Below are positions 25,687-34,814 of a stretch of 64,000 nt of DNA, one piece after another. Where the stretch lies: NCBI GenBank assembly GCA_944320885.1, contig CALUJE010000002.1, forward strand, positions 62,001-126,000. Direction: 5' to 3'. Within the stretch, counting starts at the first letter, position 1, and each line of letters begins with the position of its first letter. Below the pieces are notes generated by a model that searched no databases, was not told the DNA's origin, and saw only the letters and a program-made list of their open reading frames with translations. Origin of the DNA: an uncultured Phocaeicola sp. Its GTDB lineage: Bacteria > Bacteroidota > Bacteroidia > Bacteroidales > Bacteroidaceae. The translations under genes were made by a program, and so were the position numbers.

Positions 25687-26619
25687 TTATTTAATTGATT
25701 GATATAATTTTCCTTGATAAGTATTTCTTTCCCGCATTCTTTTTTTCATTTTATCGGTAAATTCATAGTTCTTCACTCCCCAGTCGGGTGCTATCAGCAG
25801 ATGATGGGGCGACTGTGAAATAAAGCGGTCCAGAATGATATCCGGTCGTAGCTTCTCTATATAATCTATTACCAGTTCAATATATTCGTCGGCAGTATAC
25901 AGATGAAACTGTTCCGGATGTTTCTGGTATTCATCAGCCATTCTGGTACCTTTTATGAGTTGCAACTGATGTAGTTTCAGTGTGGTCAGTGGCAGTTGGG
26001 ATATAATTTCAGTCTGTTTTATGAGTTCATCATGCTCTTCTCCGGGCAGTCCCAATATGATATGTGCGCCGGTCATGATACCTGCTTGGGCTGTTTTTTC
26101 TATCGTTTCTCTGGCTGTTTCGAACGAATGTCCGCGATTGATGCGTTGCAGTGTCTGGTTGTTGATACTTTCAACCCCGTATTCTACGAGGAGGAATGTT
26201 TTTCTGTTCAGTTCGCTCAGGTATTCCAGCAGGGCATCCGGCATGCAGTCCGGCCGGGTACCGATTACAAGGCCTTCCACATCTTTTACGGACAAGGCCT
26301 CCTCATATTTTTTCTTCAGGCTCTCAAGTTGTCCGTAAGTATTTGTATACGCCTGGAAATAGGCCAGGTATTTCATTTCCGGATATTTTTTTGAAAAGAA
26401 AACCTTTCCCTCTTCCAGTTGTTGTGTGATGGATTTGTCTGTATGGCAATATTCCGGATTAAAGGTCTGATTATTGCAGTATGTACAGCCGCCATAACCA
26501 ACCGAGCCGTCACGATTGGGGCATGAAAACCCTGCATTTAAAGAAATTTTCTGTACCTTTTCTTTGAAATGTTTTTTCAGGAATGAGTTGAAATCATTGT
26601 ATAAAAAAGTGTGTTCCAT
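25687..26619 (-). CDS. TIGR01212 family radical SAM protein (YhcC-like)
   Basis: A 310-residue radical SAM protein. The Fe-S motif lies in FSCPNRDGSVGYGGCTYCNN (about residues 28-47), with the long first spacing (C-x11-C-x2-C) typical of TIGR01212 and ELP3-like enzymes. A B12-independent core with GTRPDCMPDALL and GLPGEEHDELI follows. The substrate is unknown; ELP3-like proteins act on tRNA. It leads an operon with the flavodiiron protein. Confidence 0.9.
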   Translation of the reverse strand: MEHTFLYNDFNSFLKKHFKEKVQKISLNAGFSCPNRDGSVGYGGCTYCNNQTFNPEYCHTDKSITQQLEEGKVFFSKKYPEMKYLAYFQAYTNTYGQLESLKKKYEEALSVKDVEGLVIGTRPDCMPDALLEYLSELNRKTFLLVEYGVESINNQTLQRINRGHSFETARETIEKTAQAGIMTGAHIILGLPGEEHDELIKQTEIISQLPLTTLKLHQLQLIKGTRMADEYQKHPEQFHLYTADEYIELVIDYIEKLRPDIILDRFISQSPHHLLIAPDWGVKNYEFTDKMKKRMRERNTYQGKLYQSIK

Positions 26620-26641
26620 ACAGATTTTTTCAGCGTGTCTG

Positions 26642-26649
26642 CAAAATTA
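26642..26649 (-). promoter_or_regulatory. Predicted -7 box for the radical SAM / flavodiiron operon
   Basis: TAATTTTG on the minus strand, 23 nt before the start codon. Confidence 0.5.
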
Positions 26650-26682
26650 GCAATTTTAAGTGGAAAAACCGTTTTAAACAAT

Positions 26683-26690
26683 TACATTTG
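26683..26690 (+). promoter_or_regulatory. Predicted -7 box for the DPP-IV gene
   Basis: TACATTTG, 31 nt before the start codon. It is divergent to the box at 26642-26649. Confidence 0.5.
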
Positions 26691-26720
26691 CATTATTAGA
26701 TATTATAATTAACCTATTAT

Positions 26721-28934
26721 ATGAAAAAACTAACGATTTTTTTTGCATTGTTTCTGATTTGTGCGATGTCGCCTCATCTTCGTGCGGCCGATAAGCTGGA
26801 AATCAGAGATGTTGTTTCGGGCAAGTATGCTGCCCAGCGTGTTTATGGTGTGAATCCCTTGCTTGACGGTGAGCATTATGCGCAAATAAGTAATGATGGA
26901 AAGCGTATAGTGAAATATTCGTTCAAGGATGGAAAGGAGGTAGGTACCATTTTTGATGTGACTACTGCGCGTAATGTCAAGCTTGACAGACTTGACGGCT
27001 ATATCATGTCGCCCGATGAAAGCCGTATTCTTATTCAGACGAAGACTCAGAAAATATACCGTCGTTCGTTTACGGCAGAATATTATATTTATTCCGTACG
27101 AAACAATACATTGGAGCCCTTGTCAGAGAACGGTCCTCAACAAGTACCTATGTTTTCGCCCGACGGTAACAACATTGCCTTTGTGCGTGACAACAATATC
27201 TTCCTTGTAAAGCTGCTGTTCAATAACAGCGAGTCACAGGTAACCAAGGACGGTAAGTTTAATGAGGTTCTGAACGGTATTCCTGACTGGGTAAATGAAG
27301 AAGAGTTCGGTTACAACTGTGCTTATGACTTTAGCGCCGACAGCAAGATGATTGCTTTTATCCGTTTTGACGAGTCAAAGGTGCCTATGTTCTCATTTCC
27401 GATGTATAAAGGTATGGCACCCTCATATGAGCAGTTTGCCGAATATCCCGGAGCCTATTCCTATAAATATCCGGTAGCTGGAGCTGTCAATTCCGAAGTC
27501 AGCGTGATGACTTATGACATCAAGAGCCGCGTAACCCGGAAGGTCGACTTGCCTTTGGACAAAGACGGATATATTCCTCGTATCAAGTTTACCAGTGACC
27601 CCAACGGACTGGTGATTACTACCTTAAACCGTAACCAGAACCGTCTGGAGCTGTATATGGCCAATCCACGTTCATGTGTATGCCGCTTGCTGGTTCGTGA
27701 TGAAGCCCCGCAATATATCAAGGAGACGGCCTATGAAAATCTTCAGTTCTTTGATGACTCATTTATACTGATGAGTGAACGTGACGGTTACAATCATATT
27801 TATCTCTATTCACTGAATGGAAATCTGCAGCGTCAGGTAACCAAAGGCGCATACGAAGTTACTTCATTTATCGGATGGGACAGAAAGGCAAATGTATTCT
27901 ATTATGAAAGTAATGAAGAGAGTCCTTTGTGCAATGCGGTATATAAGATTGATGCCAAGGGACGCAAGACCAAACTGAGTACTCATAAAGGAACCAACAA
28001 TTCGATTTTCAGTACAGATTTGCGCTATTTTATGAATACTTACAGTAATCTGGACACTCCTCCGGTTATTACCCTGAACGACAATAAGGGTAAGGTTTTG
28101 AAAACATTGGTCGACAATGCCCAGTTGAAGGCAAAGCTTGACAATATGAATCTTGGAAAGCGTGAACTTTTCTCATTCAAGACAACCGATGGGGTAGAGT
28201 TGAACGGATGGATGGTGAAGCCTGCCGATTTTGATCCTGCAAAGAAATATCCGGTAGTGATGTATCAGTACAGCGGTCCGGGCTCACAGATGGTAACCGA
28301 CAGCTGGAATAACGGATGTCGCGGCAACGGCTGTCTGTGGGAAATGTATATGGCTCAGAAAGGATATATCTGTGTTTGTGTAGACGGACGCGGAACCGGC
28401 GGAAGAGGTGCGGAGTTTGAAAAATGCACATATATGCAGCTGGGTGTAAAAGAGTCGCATGACCAGGTTGAGGCTGCCAAATATCTGGGTTCTCTGCCTT
28501 ATGTCAAGAAAGAAGCCATTGGTATATGGGGATGGAGTTTCGGAGGTTACAATACATTGATGTCCATGAGTGAAGGTACGCCGGTGTTCGCTGTAGGCGT
28601 GGCTGTTGCTCCTCCTACATGCTGGCGTTATTATGATACGGTTTATACCGAACGTTTCATGCGTACACCGAAAGAGAATGCCGACGGTTACCGTGTTTCT
28701 TCAGCCATGGAACGTGTTGACAAGTTGCATGGAAAGCTCCTGCTGGTACATGGATTGGCCGATGATAATGTACACTTCCGCAATGTTGCCGAATATAGCG
28801 AGGCTCTTGTTCAGGCAGGTATATTCTTTGATATGCATGTATATACCAACCGCAATCACAGCATTTACGGCGGAAATACCAGCTGGCATGTTTATTCTGT
28901 AATAGCCAATTATTTTATTGATAATTTGAAATAA
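26721..28934 (+). CDS. Dipeptidyl peptidase IV-type S9 peptidase
   Basis: A 737-residue exported peptidase that should release X-Pro or X-Ala dipeptides in the periplasm. A signal peptide (FFALFLICAMSPHLRAA) is followed by an eight-bladed propeller with the DPP-IV motif DWVNEEEF (about 190), where the Glu pair binds the substrate N terminus. The alpha/beta hydrolase domain has Ser in GWSFGGYN (about 605), Asp in GLADDNVHF (about 680) and His in NRNHSIYGG (about 712). Length matches DPP-IV. It stands alone, with a strong terminator after it. Confidence 0.95.
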   Translation: MKKLTIFFALFLICAMSPHLRAADKLEIRDVVSGKYAAQRVYGVNPLLDGEHYAQISNDGKRIVKYSFKDGKEVGTIFDVTTARNVKLDRLDGYIMSPDESRILIQTKTQKIYRRSFTAEYYIYSVRNNTLEPLSENGPQQVPMFSPDGNNIAFVRDNNIFLVKLLFNNSESQVTKDGKFNEVLNGIPDWVNEEEFGYNCAYDFSADSKMIAFIRFDESKVPMFSFPMYKGMAPSYEQFAEYPGAYSYKYPVAGAVNSEVSVMTYDIKSRVTRKVDLPLDKDGYIPRIKFTSDPNGLVITTLNRNQNRLELYMANPRSCVCRLLVRDEAPQYIKETAYENLQFFDDSFILMSERDGYNHIYLYSLNGNLQRQVTKGAYEVTSFIGWDRKANVFYYESNEESPLCNAVYKIDAKGRKTKLSTHKGTNNSIFSTDLRYFMNTYSNLDTPPVITLNDNKGKVLKTLVDNAQLKAKLDNMNLGKRELFSFKTTDGVELNGWMVKPADFDPAKKYPVVMYQYSGPGSQMVTDSWNNGCRGNGCLWEMYMAQKGYICVCVDGRGTGGRGAEFEKCTYMQLGVKESHDQVEAAKYLGSLPYVKKEAIGIWGWSFGGYNTLMSMSEGTPVFAVGVAVAPPTCWRYYDTVYTERFMRTPKENADGYRVSSAMERVDKLHGKLLLVHGLADDNVHFRNVAEYSEALVQAGIFFDMHVYTNRNHSIYGGNTSWHVYSVIANYFIDNLK

Positions 28935-28958
28935 TCAACCTGCTGTCAGGTTAGACCA

Positions 28959-29003
28959 AAACAGGAATCACCCGAATTTACGTTTGGGTGATTCCTGTTT
29001 TTT
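28959..29003 (+). terminator. Terminator after the DPP-IV gene
   Basis: AAACAGGAATCACCC (28959-28973) pairs perfectly with GGGTGATTCCTGTTT (28986-29000), followed by a T-run. Confidence 0.9.
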
Positions 29004-29050
29004 TAATTTGTTGTCCGTTGGTGATTTTCTTAACCCTCATAAAAACTTTG

Positions 29051-29176
29051 TGCACTGCCCGGTGCAGCACAGTGCATCCCTGTGTGCAGTGTAGTGCACC
29101 GCCCGATGCACTACACTGCACCGCCTTGTGCACAACAGTGCATCCTCGTATGCACTCTTCTGCACGGCCGTATGCA
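29051..29176. repeat. Phased TGCA array, 22-bp period (copy 2)
   Basis: TGCA begins at 29051, 29063, 29073, 29085, 29095, 29107, 29117, 29129, 29139, 29151, 29161 and 29173. Spacings of 12 and 10 alternate without exception over twelve copies. The reverse complement matches the array at 15207-15310, including the 8-mer spacers TACGAGGA and AAGGCGG. Confidence 0.92.
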
Positions 29177-29206
29177 CAAGACAGACAATCCGTTGGTTTT
29201 TGCTTT

Positions 29207-29238
29207 ATTTACAATAATATGTTATTTTTGTTGTAAAT
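29207..29238 (+). promoter_or_regulatory. Promoter with flanking 8-bp dyad, propeller gene pair
   Basis: The -7 box TATTTTTG (29223-29230) is enclosed by ATTTACAA (29207-29214) and its reverse complement TTGTAAAT (29231-29238). The dyad looks like an operator at the start of transcription. Confidence 0.5.
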
Positions 29239-29256
29239 TCTAATACCTGTTTTAAT

Positions 29257-30333
29257 ATGAAGTATGGTTTATTTTGGGGAAGCTTATTGTTATTAACGGC
29301 CTTCTCATGTAGTAATGATGTCAATAAAAGTATGACAGATTTATTTAAAGACAAGGAGTCTTCACTAAAAACTGAATGCTTTACATCGCTTGAAAAAGAC
29401 AGTATAGGAGAACCTTATATGTTTGCGTGTTTAAAGAATAAGCTGTTATTTGCAGATATGCATCAGGAATCCTTCCTTTCCGAGTTCGACAAAAATACGG
29501 GAAAATGGATTGGCAATAGTTTGACTCGTGGCAATGGACCGGGCGAATATATTCATTTATCAAATATGTCGGTTGTAAACAATAAACTGTTTGTATGGGA
29601 TTCCGGTAAATCTTTTGTTGATATATTGAAGTCGGAAGGCGATACTCTTGCAGGAGAGAAGCATATATATATTGGTTCCGATTCATGCCTTGTTTCAGCC
29701 TTTCAGGTTTGTCCTGTCGATGAAAACTATTTTATAGCATCGGGCATTATAAAAAACAATCGTTTGGCAGTCTTGGATTCTCGTGGCAAAATCTGTAGTT
29801 CTTTTGGAAATTATCCCTTTTCAGGAGAAGATGATAAGGAGAATTATATAACGCAGGCTTTTGTGCATCAGGGAAGTATTGCCTGTTCTCCGGACAAGAA
29901 AAGATTAGCCGTTGGCAATATGATGGGAGATGCTGTTTCATTTTTTGATATATCAGATTTGAAGTCGCCTAAATTATGTAAGGAATATAATTATGCAGTT
30001 CCTCAATACAGAAAAGTGGAAAACAATTCTGTAGCTTTTGATAAAGAATGCATGGTTGGTTTTATCGGTTTGGTCGCATCCTCCCGATACTGTATAGGTT
30101 TATATGATGGAGAGAAGTCTCTCTCTTCACAAGATTCTTTTGGTGGAAATAAATTGTTGTTTTTTGATTGGGATGGAACTCCCTTGTCTTTAGTTCGATT
30201 AGATATGAAGTATTCATATATGGCAATGGATAATGAGAATGAAAGACTTTATTTATTGGGTATTGATCCGGAATCATTGGAATATAAAGTAGATATGATT
30301 GACTTGGATAAATTGTCATTCAGTGAAGAATAG
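29257..30333 (+). CDS. BF3164-type (TolB-like) propeller lipoprotein
   Basis: A 358-residue predicted lipoprotein (lipobox LTAFSC, Cys18) with the repeated beta-strand pattern of the TolB-like six-bladed propeller family known from BF3164. It carries RGNGPGEY near residue 90, a version of the G-x-GP-x-E motif shared by the propeller proteins at 53-64 kb. The function of the family is unknown. It pairs with the DUF4221 gene downstream, and its own promoter carries a dyad. Confidence 0.82.
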   Translation: MKYGLFWGSLLLLTAFSCSNDVNKSMTDLFKDKESSLKTECFTSLEKDSIGEPYMFACLKNKLLFADMHQESFLSEFDKNTGKWIGNSLTRGNGPGEYIHLSNMSVVNNKLFVWDSGKSFVDILKSEGDTLAGEKHIYIGSDSCLVSAFQVCPVDENYFIASGIIKNNRLAVLDSRGKICSSFGNYPFSGEDDKENYITQAFVHQGSIACSPDKKRLAVGNMMGDAVSFFDISDLKSPKLCKEYNYAVPQYRKVENNSVAFDKECMVGFIGLVASSRYCIGLYDGEKSLSSQDSFGGNKLLFFDWDGTPLSLVRLDMKYSYMAMDNENERLYLLGIDPESLEYKVDMIDLDKLSFSEE

Positions 30334-30423
30334 AATTTCTTGAAAGATATTTTTATACCGTTTGGTCTTAAAGGTTTGGACTGTAAAGTTCTGTATTGGT
30401 AACAAGTAATAAAAAGTTGTGCT

Positions 30424-31587
30424 ATGAAAAAATTTTGGATATGTCTTTTTGCCGTAGCCTTGTTCTGTTCCTGCGGAAATAAAGGAAAGAATTATTCTTA
30501 TACGTTACAGACGGTGGATACATTTTTGAACTATCATTTGGCATCGGATGTAAAAGTACCGTTGATGATACGTAGCTGCACGGATAATGCCGGTAAGGAA
30601 TATGTTTATTTTCAGAACGGCATATTGCCGGACTTACTGATATATGACATTCACAATGAGACTTTGGTGAAAAGAGTTAAATTCGAAATAGAAGGCCCCG
30701 ATGCGATAGGAGGTGGTTTCTTGTATGGATTCATGATGACAGGCTGTAATCATATTTATATTTCAAGTAAGGTTAAGCCTGAACTTTATGTAACCGATAC
30801 GACCGCTTACATAAAACGGAAGATAAGCTATGCAGAAACGGCTGATGGATACAAGCCAGAGTCTTGTTGTATGGATGATGGTGCTTTCCAGTTTCTAGAT
30901 GGAAAACTTTATCTGCCACAAGGTATCAATTTCAGCTTTGGAAAGGAGGTGATGGAGAAAAGTGCGTTGTTGTGCAGTCTGGATACTTTGTCGGGTGAGG
31001 TGGAAGCGCTTCCAGTCAAGTTTCCCCCGGTTGGCGGTGTTATCGGTAGAGGTTCGTCAGGCAATGTCAATGCTAATTATAAATTTTGTTTTAATGGTCA
31101 GGAGTTCGTCTATTCGTTTGCTTATATGGATGATTTGATGGTGGTGAATCCGTTGACGCATCAAGTGGAATATAAGGAGGTAAAGAGCAGGTATATAGGT
31201 GAGATGAAACCTTTTTCTGCCCAGAGTACAAATGATGCGGCATTACAAAAAGAACTCTGTGAGTATCCGGCTTATTCAAACATAATGTACGATTCATACA
31301 ATAAGGTCTATTACCGCATGGTGTATGTACCTCAGGAAATAGACAGAAAGGTAGATATTCTTTCTTTATATCGTACTGGAAGGAAACAGTTTTCCATAAT
31401 GATTTTGGACGAAGATTTCAATGTGATAGGCGAGCACCTATTCCCGCCCTATACATACAATCCACGATTAAGCTTTGTTTCGAAGGGTAAGTTATACATC
31501 AGTCTGAATAATATAATGAACCCCGATTATAGTGATGATGTTATCAGATTCCAGATGGTAGAGCTGATAAAGGATATACAGAAATAG
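30424..31587 (+). CDS. DUF4221 family lipoprotein
   Basis: A 387-residue predicted lipoprotein (lipobox ALFCSC near residue 17) of the DUF4221 type. Typical traits are EIEGPDAIG (about 80) and the C-terminal segment MILDEDFNVIGEHLFPPYTY, both also seen in the proteins at 59463 and, diverged, 56081. It follows the BF3164-type gene by 90 bp, giving the same pairing that recurs in the 56-64 kb operon. Function is unknown; a surface or periplasmic propeller is inferred. Confidence 0.8.
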   Translation: MKKFWICLFAVALFCSCGNKGKNYSYTLQTVDTFLNYHLASDVKVPLMIRSCTDNAGKEYVYFQNGILPDLLIYDIHNETLVKRVKFEIEGPDAIGGGFLYGFMMTGCNHIYISSKVKPELYVTDTTAYIKRKISYAETADGYKPESCCMDDGAFQFLDGKLYLPQGINFSFGKEVMEKSALLCSLDTLSGEVEALPVKFPPVGGVIGRGSSGNVNANYKFCFNGQEFVYSFAYMDDLMVVNPLTHQVEYKEVKSRYIGEMKPFSAQSTNDAALQKELCEYPAYSNIMYDSYNKVYYRMVYVPQEIDRKVDILSLYRTGRKQFSIMILDEDFNVIGEHLFPPYTYNPRLSFVSKGKLYISLNNIMNPDYSDDVIRFQMVELIKDIQK

Positions 31588-31673
31588 TTCACCCAAAACT
31601 GATGATTAGATTATCGAGGTTATCATTATAGCCATTCATAACAAATGCCATCTTTAATCCGTATTTTCCTGTC

Positions 31674-31767
31674 GGGGACAAACGACTTCCTCGTGGGGGA
31701 CTAACGGGATGCCCGTGGGGGACAAGCGAGGCCCTCGTCGGGGACAAACGACAAGGTTGTGGAGGCT
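31674..31767. repeat. GGGGAC array with exact 22-bp period
   Basis: GGGGAC begins at 31674, 31696, 31718 and 31740, each 22 bp apart, with a decayed copy (GAGGCT) at 31762, again 22 bp on. Spacer sequences vary (for example AAACGACTTCCTCGTG). The period equals that of the TGCA arrays, but the sequence is unrelated. Confidence 0.88.
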
Positions 31768-31878
31768 GAAAGATAACCGGCTGTAAAACAGTAAATTAAA
31801 AAAAAGAGGGTTAAAGAATAGAGAAGAAAAATATAATATTTCAATTGTATGCTTTTTGGGGAAAAGCTACAAACAAAC

Positions 31879-31933
31879 ATTCAAGCGTCACTGATATTCC
31901 GTAAGAATCAGAATATATCGGTGACGCTTGAAT
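31879..31933. terminator. Long hairpin after uvrA
   Basis: ATTCAAGCGTCAC (31879-31891) pairs with GTGACGCTTGAAT (31921-31933), and the stem extends inward with few mismatches. It lies 22 nt beyond the uvrA stop codon, with T-rich sequence after it on the minus strand. Confidence 0.75.
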
Positions 31934-31954
31934 CTCAATCAGCATTTAAGAAGT

Positions 31955-34723
31955 TTAATCTTCTGCCATTTTCTCTTTCAGGAACTGTCCTGTATACGAA
32001 GCGGCGCAGGCAGCTACTTCTTCCGGAGTTCCGGCTATTACCAGATTACCGCCTCTGTTTCCTCCTTCCGGTCCCATATCGATTACATAATCGGCACATT
32101 TGATAACGTCCATATTGTGCTCAATGATGACTACCGTATGTCCTCTGCTGATAAGAGCGTCGAAAGCTTCGAGCAGTTTCTTGATATCGTGAAAATGCAG
32201 GCCGGTGGTAGGTTCGTCAAATACAAAAATCGTCGGGGCAACCTTTTCCTGGCTCAGGTAGTAGGCCAGTTTGACACGTTGGTTCTCACCTCCCGACAGT
32301 GTGGAAGACGACTGTCCCAGTTTGATATATCCCAGTCCCACACTTTGCAGCGGAAGCAGTTTCTTTACAATCTTTGTCTGCTTGTTTTCCGTAAAGAATT
32401 CTATCGCCTGGTTTACGGTCATTTCCAGAATATCATAGATACTCTGATCCTTATATTTTACTTCCAGTACCTCATTCTTGAAACGTTTTCCGTGACACGA
32501 TTCACATTCCAGCACAAGGTCGGCCATGAACTGCATCTCTACGGTTATGGTTCCTTCTCCCTTACATTCTTCACAACGTCCTCCTTCCGTATTGAAAGAG
32601 AAGTATCCCGAAGTGTAACCCATCTGTTTGGCCAGAGGCTGTTCGGCATACAGCTTGCGTATTTCGTCGTAAGCCTTGATATAAGTTACCGGATTGCTTC
32701 GTGATGATTTTCCGATAGGATTCTGGTCTACAAATTCAATGTTGCTTACAGCTTTGATGTCTCCTCCCAGTGAAACAAATTCTCCCGGACGCTCGCTGCT
32801 TTCGCTGTATTCACGTTTGAGTGCGCGGTAGAAGATGTCACGCACGAGTGTCGACTTGCCCGAGCCGCTCACGCCCGTAACAACCGTCATTACGTTGAGC
32901 GGAAACTTGACGTCCACTCCACGCAGGTTATTCTCACGTGCGCCTTTTATTTCGATGTAATTGTTCCATGGGCGGTGACTGAGTGGCAATGGAATCTTTT
33001 CTTCTCCCAGAAGATAGCGCACCGTATAACTGTTGCTTCCTTTCTTCAGGTCTTTCATGTCGCCTTCATATACAATTTCTCCTCCCAGTCGTCCGGCTTT
33101 GGGGCCGATGTCGATGATGTAGTCGGCAGCCCGTATGATTTCCTCGTCATGTTCCACTACCACCACCGTATTTCCCAACTGCTGCAGTTGGCGCAATACC
33201 TTTATCAGGCGGTCCGTATCCCGGCTGTGAAGGCCTATGCTCGGCTCGTCAAGAATATAGAGTGAGCCCACCAGGCTGCTTCCCAATGAAGTGGCCAGGT
33301 TGATACGCTGGCTTTCACCTCCCGAAAGCGTATTGCTCAGCCGGTTCAGTGTAAGATATCCCAGTCCTACGTCAAGCAGGAACTGGAGCCGGTTGTTTAT
33401 TTCGGTCAGGATACGCTTGGCAATCAGCATATCATGCTCATCAAGTTGCAGATGATCGAAGAAATTCTTCAGGTCGGCAATGGATAAGTCTACAAGCTGT
33501 GAGATGGAGCGTCCGCCCACCTTTACATAGTTGGCTTCTTTTTTCAGGCGGGTTCCATGACATAGCGGGCATGTTGTCTTTCCTCTGTAGCGTGCCAGCA
33601 TGACCCTGTATTGTATTTTATATTGATTTTCTTCAAGCATCTTGAAGAATGAGTCAATGCAGACTTTTTCTCTGGGTCCGTGCCACAGGTAATCTTTCTG
33701 CTCCTGTGTCAGTTCGTAATAAGGCGTAAATATCGGGAAGTTTACCTTTGCGGCTTCATGGATAAATTCATCAAGCCATGCACTCATCTTTTCTCCCCTC
33801 CAGCACACTACTGCTCCGTCGTATACGCTAAGTGCACGGTTCGGAACCACCAGGCTTTCGTCTATACCTATTACCTTGCCGAATCCTTCACATTCGGGGC
33901 AGGCTCCGAGTGGAGAATTGAACGAGAACATCTGGTCGTTTGGTTCTTCGAAAGTGATACCGTCGGCTTCAAACTTCTTGGAGAACGTATGCATGATTTG
34001 CGAAGGATAGAAGCGCAGGATGCATGTGCCGTCGCCTTCGTAGAAAGCCGTTTCGGCCGAATCAATCAGCCGGCTTATGCTGTCTTTGCTGTCATCGCAG
34101 GCCATGCGGTCGATAAGCAGGTTAACCGTATCTCCCTCTTTGGGCTCGTATTCTTCGATGCGCACGATTTCTCCGTTTACTTCTATGCGGGTGAATCCCT
34201 GTTTCAGGTCTATGTCGAGCTGCTCTTTCAGGCTGCGTCCGTCGCGCAGGCGCATAGGGGTAAGTATGGTATAACGCGTACCTTTCGAGTAGGAGAGCAT
34301 ACAGTTTACAATGTCTTCTACGGTATGTTTCTTCACGAGCTGTCCGCTTACGGGCGAATAGGTTTTTCCCACCCGTGCATACAGCAGACGCAAGTATTCA
34401 TAAATTTCGGTCGAGGTGCCTACGGTAGAGCGGGGATTACGGCTGTTTACCTTCTGTTCTATGGCAATAGCCGGCGGAATACCTTTTATGAAATCGCATT
34501 CCGGTTTGCTCATACGCCCCAGAAACTGCCGGGCATACGATGAAAGACTTTCCACATAGCGTCGCTGTCCTTCTGCATAGAGAGTATCAAAAGCCAGTGA
34601 TGATTTTCCGGAACCAGACAGTCCGGTGATTACGATTAGCCTGTTGCGTGGTATCTTTACATTTATATTTTTCAGGTTGTTCACCCGAGCACCTTTTATT
34701 TCAATATATTTGCTTTCTGCCAT
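31955..34723 (-). CDS. uvrA: Excinuclease ABC subunit A
   Basis: The 922-residue damage sensor of nucleotide excision repair. Two ABC ATPase modules are present: Walker [17 protein letters not shown] (about 31) with signature [12 protein letters not shown], and [13 protein letters not shown] (about 625) with [12 protein letters not shown]. Zinc-finger Cys pairs are present, for example CPLCHGTRL and CEECKGEG...CESCHGKRF. Length is near the family norm. It is monocistronic, with a -7 box inside an inverted repeat upstream. Confidence 0.96.
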   Translation of the reverse strand: MAESKYIEIKGARVNNLKNINVKIPRNRLIVITGLSGSGKSSLAFDTLYAEGQRRYVESLSSYARQFLGRMSKPECDFIKGIPPAIAIEQKVNSRNPRSTVGTSTEIYEYLRLLYARVGKTYSPVSGQLVKKHTVEDIVNCMLSYSKGTRYTILTPMRLRDGRSLKEQLDIDLKQGFTRIEVNGEIVRIEEYEPKEGDTVNLLIDRMACDDSKDSISRLIDSAETAFYEGDGTCILRFYPSQIMHTFSKKFEADGITFEEPNDQMFSFNSPLGACPECEGFGKVIGIDESLVVPNRALSVYDGAVVCWRGEKMSAWLDEFIHEAAKVNFPIFTPYYELTQEQKDYLWHGPREKVCIDSFFKMLEENQYKIQYRVMLARYRGKTTCPLCHGTRLKKEANYVKVGGRSISQLVDLSIADLKNFFDHLQLDEHDMLIAKRILTEINNRLQFLLDVGLGYLTLNRLSNTLSGGESQRINLATSLGSSLVGSLYILDEPSIGLHSRDTDRLIKVLRQLQQLGNTVVVVEHDEEIIRAADYIIDIGPKAGRLGGEIVYEGDMKDLKKGSNSYTVRYLLGEEKIPLPLSHRPWNNYIEIKGARENNLRGVDVKFPLNVMTVVTGVSGSGKSTLVRDIFYRALKREYSESSERPGEFVSLGGDIKAVSNIEFVDQNPIGKSSRSNPVTYIKAYDEIRKLYAEQPLAKQMGYTSGYFSFNTEGGRCEECKGEGTITVEMQFMADLVLECESCHGKRFKNEVLEVKYKDQSIYDILEMTVNQAIEFFTENKQTKIVKKLLPLQSVGLGYIKLGQSSSTLSGGENQRVKLAYYLSQEKVAPTIFVFDEPTTGLHFHDIKKLLEAFDALISRGHTVVIIEHNMDVIKCADYVIDMGPEGGNRGGNLVIAGTPEEVAACAASYTGQFLKEKMAED

Positions 34724-34767
34724 AAAGCTTGTTTTAAAAAGTATTAGTCTCGTTGTTCTGCCGTTAA

Positions 34768-34808
34768 AGCCGTAAAAACGTGACTACAAAGATACTTCAT
34801 TTACGGCT
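34768..34808 (-). promoter_or_regulatory. uvrA promoter inside a 9-bp inverted repeat
   Basis: TATCTTTG on the minus strand (34787-34794) is a -7 box. AGCCGTAAA (34768-34776) and its reverse complement (34800-34808) flank it. The dyad could be an operator of uvrA or the terminator of the upstream gene, which ends at 34815. Confidence 0.5.
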
Positions 34809-34814
34809 ATTGCT

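Larger units (their letters stand above)
28935..29256. other. 322-bp intergenic region
   Basis: It contains the DPP-IV terminator (28959-29003), the second TGCA array (29051-29176) and the promoter with flanking dyad of the next gene (29207-29238). The open frame crossing it is an accident of the array. Confidence 0.6.
31588..31954. other. 367-bp convergent intergenic region
   Basis: It contains the GGGGAC array (31674-31767) and a long hairpin (31879-31933) that should terminate uvrA. No gene is supported here. Confidence 0.6.

Noticed and set aside
28988-29236. 82-codon open frame through the second TGCA array
   Set aside because: It exists because the array lacks stops in that frame. The 22-bp period shifts the frame in each unit, the product is Cys/His noise, and it overlaps a terminator and a promoter.
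31928-32704. 258-codon plus-strand frame
   Set aside because: Antisense to the uvrA 3' end and starting inside its terminator hairpin.
33680-34543. 287-codon plus-strand frame
   Set aside because: Antisense shadow of uvrA, whose minus-strand product has complete ABC and zinc motifs.
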